Shown here in pieces: positions 1 through 5,767 of a stretch of DNA of 7,218 nt. A program made the position numbers and the translations under genes. Each line of letters starts with the position of its first letter. The first letter of the stretch is position 1. The DNA comes from Pseudomonadota bacterium (GTDB taxonomy: Bacteria; Pseudomonadota; Alphaproteobacteria; Sphingomonadales; Sphingomonadaceae). The notes below the pieces were generated by a model, which did not search any database, was not told where the DNA came from, and saw only the letters and a program-made list of their open reading frames with translations. The stretch lies in the NCBI GenBank assembly GCA_023386135.1, contig JAEWKG010000056.1, forward strand, positions 1 through 7,218, written 5' to 3'.

Positions 1-16
1 ATGCCCCAAACGCCCC

Positions 17-39
17 CGCCGGCGCTTTTGGCGCCGGCG
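17..39 (-). terminator. GC-rich hairpin downstream of rpsT, possible terminator
   Basis: A perfect 9-bp inverted repeat (CGCCGGCGC / GCGCCGGCG) encloses a 5-base loop, TTTTG on the plus strand. It lies 54 bases beyond the rpsT stop, where a terminator for the mutM/rpsT transcripts would be expected. Read in the rpsT direction, the hairpin is followed only by GGGGCGTTTGGGG, which is a poor U-tract. The plus-strand side has the more T-rich tail (CGCTTTTGTTCTC). It could therefore be an inefficient or bidirectional terminator, or only an RNA-stabilising stem. The hairpin is seen directly; terminator function is inferred. Confidence 0.4.
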
Positions 40-93
40 TCGTTCGCTTTTGTTCTCTTGAAGCCGCCCGCCGCACCGGCAGGCGAGGCCGAA

Positions 94-354
94 TCAGAGG
101 CCGGCGACTCGCTTGGAGAGGCGGCTCATCTTGCGGCTCGCGGTGTTCTTGTGAAGCACGCCGCGGGCGACCCCGCGGGCGAGCTCGGGCTGGGCCGCCT
201 TGAGCGCGTCGGCCGCAGCGGCCTTGTCGCCGCCGGCGATCGCGGTCTCGACCTTCTTCAGGAAGCTGCGGATGCGGCTCACCCGGTTGGTGTTGATCTC
301 CGCGCGGGTATTGTTGCGGCGGATGCGCTTCTTGGCTTGCGGCGTATTGGCCAT
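94..354 (-). CDS. rpsT: 30S ribosomal protein S20
   Basis: Small basic ribosomal protein that binds 16S rRNA in the body of the 30S subunit and helps early assembly. The 86-residue product has the usual S20 length. It begins MANTPQAKKRIRRNNTRAEIN, matching the conserved S20 N-terminus, and ends with the typical HKNTASRKMSRLSKRV segment (about residues 68-83) that closes the helical bundle. The ATG has a Shine-Dalgarno GAGG (plus-strand CCTC, 361-364) six bases upstream. The gene lies 117 bases downstream of mutM on the same strand, with a candidate promoter of its own in the gap. rpsT is often followed by dnaA in alphaproteobacteria, which would place dnaA off the left edge (inference). Identification is firm. 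Confidence 0.97.
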   Translation of the reverse strand: MANTPQAKKRIRRNNTRAEINTNRVSRIRSFLKKVETAIAGGDKAAAADALKAAQPELARGVARGVLHKNTASRKMSRLSKRVAGL

Positions 355-441
355 GTCTGTCCTCAGTGAGCCGCTGCTGGCGGCCGAAAATCGTGTTTCG
401 CGTGGGTGCTCGCGGTGGGCGGACCCGCCGGGAAAGGCGCG

Positions 442-470
442 CCCCTAGCGGCGCTGCCGCTTTGCGTCAA
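442..470 (-). promoter_or_regulatory. Candidate rpsT promoter in the mutM-rpsT gap
   Basis: On the minus strand TTGACG (465-470) matches the sigma-70-type -35 consensus at five of six positions. It begins two bases beyond the mutM stop codon. Seventeen bases downstream is TAGGGG (442-447), a weak -10 match. The position, about 90 bases upstream of the rpsT start, fits a separate promoter for a highly expressed ribosomal protein gene. A 6-bp inverted repeat, AGCGGC/GCCGCT (447-461), fills most of the spacer. The poor -10 keeps confidence low; no start site is shown. Confidence 0.35.
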
Positions 471-471
471 G

Positions 472-1287
472 TTAGCGCTGGCACTTTGGGCAATACCAGG
501 TGCTCCGGCCTCCTTGGGTGAAGCGGCGGATCGCCCCGCCATCCTCGCGCAGGCACGGTTTCGCCTCGCGCCCGTACACCGCGAAGCGGGTCGCGAAATA
601 GCCGAGTTGCCCGTCCGGCTGGGCATAATCGCGCAAGGTCGAGCCGCCATCGCCGAGCGACCGTTCGAGCACGTCGCGGATCGCGGGGACCAGCCGCTCG
701 AGCGCCGGCTTCGAGACCTTGCCCGACGCTTTGCGCGGATCGATCCGCGCGTGCCACAGCGCCTCGCACACATAGATGTTGCCGAGGCCCGCGACGATTC
801 CCTGGTCGAGCAGCAACAGCTTGATCGCCTGCTTGCGGTCCTTGAGCGCGCGCTTGAGATGATCGGCGGTGAGGTCCGGCCCCAGCGGTTCTGGTCCCAG
901 CGCCGCGAACGCCGGCCACTCGTCGAGAACGGGCGTGTCGACCAGGTCGACGAAGCCGAACCGCCGCGCGTCGTTGAGCGCGTAGGTATGATCCGCGGTC
1001 TCGATCACGAGATGGTCGTGCTTGTCGGGTGCGGACGGGTCGATCCGCCACCGCCCGCTCATCCCGAGATGGAACACCAGCGTCGCGTCGCGGTCGGTGT
1101 GGATGAGGCCGTACTTGGCGCGCCGCCCGAGACCGGTGACTCGCGCGCCGGTGAGGCGCTGGACCAGACCTTCCGGGAACGCTCGCCGCATATCCGCCCG
1201 GTTGAGCTGCACCCGCTCGATCCGCGCGCCGTCGAGCGAAGCGGCGAGGCCGCGCACGGTTGTCTCGACCTCGGGAAGCTCGGGCAT
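472..1287 (-). CDS. mutM: Bifunctional DNA-formamidopyrimidine glycosylase / AP lyase MutM (Fpg)
   Basis: Base-excision repair enzyme that removes 8-oxoguanine and formamidopyrimidines and then cuts the abasic strand. The product is 271 residues; E. coli Fpg has 269. It begins MPELPEVETTVRG: Pro2 becomes the catalytic N-terminal nucleophile after Met removal, and Glu3 is the essential acid. Lys58 lies in GRRAKYG, HLGMSGR (73-79) and NDARRFGF (105-112) carry the Met/Arg/Phe residues that fill the void in DNA, and QGIVAGLGNIY (162-172) is the helix-two-turn-helix. The C-terminal finger (245-269) keeps QGGRSTWYC, with its DNA-contacting Arg261, but only three of four zinc cysteines: the pattern is C-x3-D-x16-C-x2-C. 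The start was chosen because Pro2 must follow the initiator; AGAGG (plus-strand 1295-1299) lies seven bases upstream. The gene diverges from ubiE. Identification is firm; only the finger is odd. Confidence 0.96.
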   Translation of the reverse strand: MPELPEVETTVRGLAASLDGARIERVQLNRADMRRAFPEGLVQRLTGARVTGLGRRAKYGLIHTDRDATLVFHLGMSGRWRIDPSAPDKHDHLVIETADHTYALNDARRFGFVDLVDTPVLDEWPAFAALGPEPLGPDLTADHLKRALKDRKQAIKLLLLDQGIVAGLGNIYVCEALWHARIDPRKASGKVSKPALERLVPAIRDVLERSLGDGGSTLRDYAQPDGQLGYFATRFAVYGREAKPCLREDGGAIRRFTQGGRSTWYCPKCQR

Positions 1288-1342
1288 CGAGCGGCCTCTA
1301 TCACTCTTTGCCCTGCGAGCAATTGCCCGTAAGGCCCCCGCC

Positions 1343-2074
1343 ATGAGCGATACCGTGTCCTTCGGTTACGAAGAGGTCGATCCCGAAGAGAAGACCCGCC
1401 GCGTTGGGGCGGTGTTCTCGGGCGTGGCGGCCAAGTACGACGTCATGAACGACGCGATGAGCGGCGGGATGCACCGGCTGTGGAAGGACCAGTTCGTCCG
1501 CCGCGTGAAGCCGCAGCGGGGCGAGGCGATCCTCGACATGGCGGGGGGCACCGGCGACATCGCCTTCCGCCTCGCCGACCGCGGCGCCAGCGTGACGGTG
1601 GCCGACATCAACCAGGAGATGCTCGATGTTGGGGTGGAGCGGGCGCTCGAACGCGGCATCGGCGGCCTCGTATGGAGCCGCCAGAACGCCGAACAGCTGA
1701 GCTACCCTGCGCGCAGCTTCGATGCCTACACGATTGCGTTCGGCATCCGGAACGTCACCCGCATCGACCTGGCGCTCGCCGAGGCGCACCGCGTGCTCAA
1801 GTACGGTGGGCGGTTCTATTGCCTCGAATTCTCGACCACCGAGTGGCCGGGGTTCAAGGACGCCTACGACTTCTATTCGCACAAGCTGGTGCCGAAGATC
1901 GGCCAGGCAATCGCCGGCGACGCCGACAGCTACCGCTACCTGATCGAATCGATCCGCCGCTTCCCGCCGATGCCCGAGTTCGAGCGCATGATCCGCGCCG
2001 CCGGCTTCGCGCGCACCAAGGTCGAACCGATCCTGGGCGGGCTCGTCGCAATCCATTCGGGGTGGAAAGTATAG
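1343..2074 (+). CDS. ubiE: Ubiquinone/menaquinone biosynthesis C-methyltransferase UbiE
   Basis: SAM-dependent C-methyltransferase acting on the 2-polyprenyl-6-methoxy-1,4-benzoquinol intermediate of ubiquinone synthesis; the family also methylates demethylmenaquinol in organisms that make menaquinone. The 243-residue product has the usual length. YDVMNDAMSGGMHRLWK (32-48) is the first UbiE family signature. ILDMAGGTGD (63-72) is the glycine-rich SAM motif I, VADIN (86-90) gives the acidic residue that binds the SAM ribose, and HRVLKYGGRFYCLEFS (149-164) is the second signature, with Tyr where Pro is more usual. The ATG has AAGG (1331-1334) eight bases upstream. The gene diverges from mutM over 55 bp, so the promoter must lie in that gap or inside mutM; I see no convincing one. 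ubiB follows after one base, implying translational coupling. Confidence 0.96.
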   Translation: MSDTVSFGYEEVDPEEKTRRVGAVFSGVAAKYDVMNDAMSGGMHRLWKDQFVRRVKPQRGEAILDMAGGTGDIAFRLADRGASVTVADINQEMLDVGVERALERGIGGLVWSRQNAEQLSYPARSFDAYTIAFGIRNVTRIDLALAEAHRVLKYGGRFYCLEFSTTEWPGFKDAYDFYSHKLVPKIGQAIAGDADSYRYLIESIRRFPPMPEFERMIRAAGFARTKVEPILGGLVAIHSGWKV

Positions 2075-2075
2075 C

Positions 2076-3635
2076 GTGACCCGCCCCGCGACGCATATCT
2101 GGCGCCTCTTTCGTTGGGGCATCACCGCGGCGCGCCATCGCGCTCTGGTAGGCATCGAGCGCGACCCGAACACACCGCCCCCCGTAGCGCGCATGGCTCG
2201 CCTGGCGCGATGGGCCTCACTGACTGGGCGCGTCGGTCAGCCTGACTATGCCGCGGCGTTCCAAAAGATCGGCCCGGCGGCAATCAAGCTCGGCCAATCA
2301 CTCGCCACCCGGCCCGACCTCGTCGGCGAAGCGGCAACGCACAACCTCCTGAGCCTGCAGGACAGCCTGCCGCCGGTTCCCTTCGCGGAGATCGAGGCGG
2401 AGATCGCGCGCAGCTTCGATGCGCCGGTCGCCAGCCTTTACTCGTCGATCGATCCGGTTCCGGTCGGCTCGGCCTCGATCGCGCAGGTCCACCGCGCGGT
2501 CACCACCGAGGGACGCGAGGTCGCGATCAAGGTGCTGCGCCCGGGCATCCGCGAGCGCTTCGCCCGCGACATCGACACCTATGAGTGGGCCGCCGCGCAT
2601 CTCGAAGCGATGGGCGGCGAGGCGAGCCGGCTGCGCCCGCGGCTGACGATCGCCAACTTCAAGCGCTGGACCAACCGCGAGCTCGACCTCCGGCGCGAGG
2701 CCGCTAGCGCGAGCGAGCTGGCCGAAGCGATGCGCGGGTTCGCCGGCTACTGCGTGCCCTCGGTCGATTGGGACCGCACCAACGGCCGGGTGATGACCCT
2801 CGAATGGATCGACGGGGTCAAGCTGTCGGATCGCGAGGCGTTGGTGGCGGCGGGTCACGACCTGCCTGAACTCGCCCGGCGCCTGGTGCTCGCCTTCCTG
2901 CAGCAGGCAATCAGTGCCGGGTTCTTCCACGCCGACATGCACCAGGGGAACCTGTTCGTGCGCGCCGACGGGACGATCGTCGCGATCGACTTCGGCATCA
3001 TGGGCCGGATCGACCGCCGTGCGCGGCAATGGCTCGCCGAGATCCTCTACGGCCTCACCACGGGCAACTACCGCCGCGTCGCCGAGATTCATTTCGAGGC
3101 GCAGTACGTGCCGGCCTATCACTCGGTCGAGGAGTTCGCGACCGCGCTGCGCGCCGTAGGCGAGCCGATGCGCGGCAAGCCGGTGAGCGAACTGAGCGTC
3201 GGCCAGATGCTCGACGGGCTGTTCGCAATCACCCGCGACTTCGACATGCAGACCCAGCCGCATCTGCTGCTGCTGCAGAAGACCATGGTGATGGTCGAGG
3301 GTCTCGCCACCAGCCTCGATCCCGCGATCAACATGTGGGACGTCTCAGCTCCTTTCGTCCGCGCGTGGATCCGGGACGAGCTGGGGCCGGAAGCGGCGCT
3401 GGCGGACCGCCTGCGCACCGATGTCGAGACCCTGCTGCGCCTGCCCGAACTCATTCGCCGGGTCGAGGAACGCTACCCCGCCAAGGGCGGCGCCCCCGAG
3501 CCGCCGCCGCTACCCGAAGTGCCGTTGGTGTGGGAGCGCCGCATCGAACGCCCGCGCTGGCCGGGCTACCTCCTCGCCGCGCTGGTCGGCGGCGCTGCGG
3601 TGGCGGCCGCTTCGCTCGCGGGGTTGTTGAACTGA
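2076..3635 (+). CDS. ubiB: Ubiquinone biosynthesis protein UbiB, atypical ABC1/ADCK kinase-like ATPase
   Basis: Member of the UbiB/ABC1/ADCK (COQ8) family, an ATPase-like protein required for ubiquinone synthesis and thought to support the membrane-associated Ubi complex; the precise chemistry is unsettled. The 519-residue product carries the family's KxGQ motif (KLGQ, 71-74), the alanine-containing nucleotide loop GSASIAQVHRA (131-141) that replaces the protein-kinase glycine loop, the VAIKV lysine (152), ELDLRREA (202-209), the catalytic HADMHQGN (285-292) and the metal-binding DFG (305-307). The last 25 residues, from WPGYLLAAL, form a hydrophobic membrane anchor that looks like one helix, whereas E. 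coli UbiB has two. The start is GTG, one base after the ubiE stop, with only a weak GGAAAG upstream, so coupling to ubiE is likely. Identification is firm; the start is probable. Confidence 0.95.
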   Translation: MTRPATHIWRLFRWGITAARHRALVGIERDPNTPPPVARMARLARWASLTGRVGQPDYAAAFQKIGPAAIKLGQSLATRPDLVGEAATHNLLSLQDSLPPVPFAEIEAEIARSFDAPVASLYSSIDPVPVGSASIAQVHRAVTTEGREVAIKVLRPGIRERFARDIDTYEWAAAHLEAMGGEASRLRPRLTIANFKRWTNRELDLRREAASASELAEAMRGFAGYCVPSVDWDRTNGRVMTLEWIDGVKLSDREALVAAGHDLPELARRLVLAFLQQAISAGFFHADMHQGNLFVRADGTIVAIDFGIMGRIDRRARQWLAEILYGLTTGNYRRVAEIHFEAQYVPAYHSVEEFATALRAVGEPMRGKPVSELSVGQMLDGLFAITRDFDMQTQPHLLLLQKTMVMVEGLATSLDPAINMWDVSAPFVRAWIRDELGPEAALADRLRTDVETLLRLPELIRRVEERYPAKGGAPEPPPLPEVPLVWERRIERPRWPGYLLAALVGGAAVAAASLAGLLN

Positions 3636-3639
3636 GCCG

Positions 3640-4023
3640 CTAGACCGTCCGATGCGGCAGCACTCGGCTGCCCGCCAGCGACAGGATCACGGCCGCTGCC
3701 TCGACCAGCATCGGCGCGAAGAAGCCCGGGTAAGTGCCGTCCATAGCAATGCTGACGCAGCGGCCGAGGAGCGCGATGCCGAAGATCGCCGCCGGAACCA
3801 GCAGCAGTTCGCCGTTACGCTTCCAGGCGCCCCAGATCATCGCTCCGCCGCCGACAAAGAAGAGCGCGGGGAAGTCCGCCCTCAGAACGGCGAGGCCGCC
3901 GGCGCCGTCGGCCATCAGGTGGAAGCTCGTCACGGTGCTCGCAGGCATGACCAGAAAGCCCAGGCCCATGACGAGAAAGAACAGGCCCTCGATGAAAATC
4001 AGCGCGGTCAGGATCAGGCGCAT
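3640..4023 (-). CDS. Small four-helix membrane protein, probably DUF4345 family
   Basis: Function unknown. The 127-residue product has four hydrophobic stretches that read as transmembrane helices, at about residues 3-26, 44-67, 71-91 and 97-118. Short charged loops separate them, for example LRADF before helix 2 and WKRNG between helices 2 and 3. The layout, with LRADF near helix 2 and a GR...MDG segment after helix 3, resembles the DUF4345 family of small integral membrane proteins; this is from memory and not a search. The ATG is supported by a strong GGGGAG (plus-strand 4029-4034) five bases upstream, and codon use is like that of the neighbours, with no sign of recent transfer. It converges on ubiB with four bases between the stop codons and is divergent from coaBC. 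It could simply be a hypothetical membrane protein of another family. Confidence 0.85.
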   Translation of the reverse strand: MRLILTALIFIEGLFFLVMGLGFLVMPASTVTSFHLMADGAGGLAVLRADFPALFFVGGGAMIWGAWKRNGELLLVPAAIFGIALLGRCVSIAMDGTYPGFFAPMLVEAAAVILSLAGSRVLPHRTV

Positions 4024-4152
4024 GCGAACTCCCCGTTTGATTGCGGCGGTTGTGACGCCAAGCGAAACCTTGCGCTAGTGCAATCTTAACCACCGCCGCC
4101 CTAGGACTGGCGCGGATTGTATGCGCCCGCTAGTCAGGCGCGATGGTGGCGC

Positions 4153-4158
4153 GAGGGG
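4153..4158 (+). promoter_or_regulatory. Ribosome binding site favouring the upstream coaBC start
   Basis: GAGGGG lies four bases upstream of the ATG at 4163, with its GAGG core six bases upstream. From 4163 to 4207 the coaBC frame shows a coding-like GC pattern: high at codon positions 1 and 3 and low at position 2. From 4121 to 4162 all three positions have similar GC. A second plausible site, GGGAG (4194-4198), lies nine bases before the ATG at 4208, so the choice is not settled. Confidence 0.45.
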
Positions 4159-4162
4159 TTCG

Positions 4163-5767
4163 ATGCACGAGCTGGTCGGCAAGCGACCGCAGCGGGAGCC
4201 GCTTCGCATGAGCGGGCCCAAGGTGCTGCTCGTCATCGGCGGCGGGATTGCCGCGTACAAATCGTGCGAGCTCGTCCGCCTGATCCGCCGCGGCGGGGGC
4301 GAGGTGACCTGTGTGCTCACCGAGGGCGGCAGCCAGTTCGTCACCCCGCTGGCGCTCGCCGCGCTCAGCGAGAACAAGGTCTACACCAACCTGTTCGACC
4401 TCAAGGACGAGGTCGAGATGGGGCACATCCAGCTGAGCCGCGCCGCCGATCTCGTGGTGGTATGCCCGGCGACCGCCGACCTTCTCGCCAAGATGGCCGC
4501 CGGGATCGCCGACGATCTCGCCACCACGCTGATCCTCGCCACCGACAAGCCCGTACTCGCGGTGCCGGCGATGAACGTGAAGATGTGGCTCCACGACGCC
4601 ACCCGCCGTAACGTCGCCTGGCTGCGCGAAGCGGGGGTCGAGGTGATGGAGCCCGACGAGGGCCCGATGGCTTGCGGCGAGTTCGGCCCCGGCCGCTTGC
4701 CCGATCCCGAGGTAGTGTGGGCCGAAATCGCCGCCCGCTTCGGCATCGCCGCCGATTGCGAGCCGGACCTCAACGAAGCGCTCGAGCCGGAGGCGGAGGT
4801 TGAAGGCGGGGGCCGTCTGAGCTCGCTGATCTCTGCGCTGATCCCGCGCAAGACCCCGGTCCGCGATGCCGAAGAGGACTTCGGCGAGCCCGAGTATCTC
4901 GACGAGCTTCCCGCCGAAGAGCCGCTGCCGGTGCCCGATCTCTCCGGCCCGCTGATGGCGAAGAAGGGCAAGGCCAAGGCGGCCCCGCCGACCGATGCCG
5001 AGGCGCTCAATCACACCGTCGCGACGGGCGCGGGGGACCAGCTCCCCGAAGTGCTGGCGGACCCGCTCGCCGGACAGCCCGACTTCGACATCGCGCCCGA
5101 GCATCGCCCGCTGTACGGGCGGCACATCCTGGTAACCGCAGGGCCGACGCACGAGCCGATCGATCCGGTGCGCTACATCGCCAACCGCTCGAGTGGGAAG
5201 CAGGGCTTTGCGATCGCCGCCGCCGCTGCCGCACTCGGTGCGCGGGTGACGCTGGTGGCGGGGCCGGTCACGCTGCCAACGCCTGCCGGGGTCGACCGCA
5301 TCGACATCGAATCCGCGCGCGAGATGTCCGACGTGGTCAAGAAGACGCTGCCGGTCGATGCCGCGGTGATGGTCGCCGCGGTCGCCGACTGGCGCAGCAA
5401 GGAATACGCGGCGGAGAAGATGAAAAAGCGCGGCTCCGCCCCGCCGGCGCTGTTGCTGACCGAAAACCCCGACATCCTGGCGCAGGTCTCCGCCGGCAAG
5501 CAGCGGCCCAAGCTGCTGATCGGTTTCGCCGCCGAAACCGAGGACGTGGTCGAGAACGCCAAGACCAAGCGCAAGCGCAAGGCGGTCGACTGGATCGTCG
5601 CCAACGACGTGTCGGGCGACGTGATGGGCGGAGACGCCAACACCGTGCACATTGTCACCGGCGACGGGGTGGAAGACCTGCCGCAGATGCCCAAGAACGA
5701 CGTCGCGCTCGCGCTCGCCGAACGCATCGCGGTGGCGCTCGACAAGGTCGATCCGCGCGATGAGTGA
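4163..5767 (+). CDS. coaBC: Bifunctional phosphopantothenoylcysteine decarboxylase / phosphopantothenate-cysteine ligase
   Basis: Two-domain enzyme of coenzyme A synthesis (formerly Dfp). CoaB joins cysteine to 4'-phosphopantothenate using CTP, and FMN-dependent CoaC decarboxylates the product to 4'-phosphopantetheine. Numbering is from the ATG at 4163 (534 residues). CoaC shows GGGIAAYK (25-32), the catalytic His88 in GHIQLSR, PAMN (135-138), and Cys171 in ACGEFGPGRL, with Leu where Met is common. CoaB shows LVTAGPT (323-329), NRSSGKQG (341-348), AAVAD (405-409), the KMKK lysines (419-422) and ANDVS (480-484). About 115 residues of acidic, Pro/Ala-rich sequence (about 197-315) separate the domains; E. 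coli CoaBC is about 406 residues in all. The ATG at 4208 would give 519 residues and begins closer to the usual family start. The end overlaps dut by 8 bases. No convincing promoter was seen in 4024-4162. Confidence 0.95.
   Translation: MHELVGKRPQREPLRMSGPKVLLVIGGGIAAYKSCELVRLIRRGGGEVTCVLTEGGSQFVTPLALAALSENKVYTNLFDLKDEVEMGHIQLSRAADLVVVCPATADLLAKMAAGIADDLATTLILATDKPVLAVPAMNVKMWLHDATRRNVAWLREAGVEVMEPDEGPMACGEFGPGRLPDPEVVWAEIAARFGIAADCEPDLNEALEPEAEVEGGGRLSSLISALIPRKTPVRDAEEDFGEPEYLDELPAEEPLPVPDLSGPLMAKKGKAKAAPPTDAEALNHTVATGAGDQLPEVLADPLAGQPDFDIAPEHRPLYGRHILVTAGPTHEPIDPVRYIANRSSGKQGFAIAAAAAALGARVTLVAGPVTLPTPAGVDRIDIESAREMSDVVKKTLPVDAAVMVAAVADWRSKEYAAEKMKKRGSAPPALLLTENPDILAQVSAGKQRPKLLIGFAAETEDVVENAKTKRKRKAVDWIVANDVSGDVMGGDANTVHIVTGDGVEDLPQMPKNDVALALAERIAVALDKVDPRDE

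Noticed and set aside
1..369. A plus-strand open frame across the rpsT region.
   Set aside because: It starts at the window edge, lies opposite rpsT, and its sequence is Ala/Gly/Leu-rich without motifs.
406..1332. A 308-codon plus-strand open frame covering mutM, and similar antisense frames opposite ubiE (1301-2194) and ubiB (2298-3263).
   Set aside because: They are antisense frames of well-identified genes, have low-complexity composition and show no recognisable domain.
1288..1342. Promoters in the mutM/ubiE divergent gap.
   Set aside because: Only 55 bases and no convincing paired elements on either strand; the real promoters may extend into the coding regions.
1288..1344. Longer mutM start at the ATG on 1344 (minus), adding 19 residues and overlapping the ubiE ATG in a shared CATG.
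   Set aside because: Fpg needs Pro right after the removed initiator Met as its catalytic N-terminus. MPELPE begins at 1287 and has a good AGAGG site, so the extension would inactivate the enzyme.
3656..3672. Small hairpin GGCAGC-ACTCG-GCTGCC near the ubiB / DUF4345 junction.
   Set aside because: It is a 6-bp stem without a U-tract inside the coding end of the DUF4345-like gene; such stems are frequent in DNA this GC-rich. Too weak to call a terminator.
4024..4162. Possible promoters for coaBC (plus) and the DUF4345-like gene (minus), such as TTGTGA, TTGCGC and a minus-strand TAAGAT.
   Set aside because: No -35/-10 pair with both halves reasonable and 16-18 base spacing was found. A promoter must be here or nearby, but I cannot place it.
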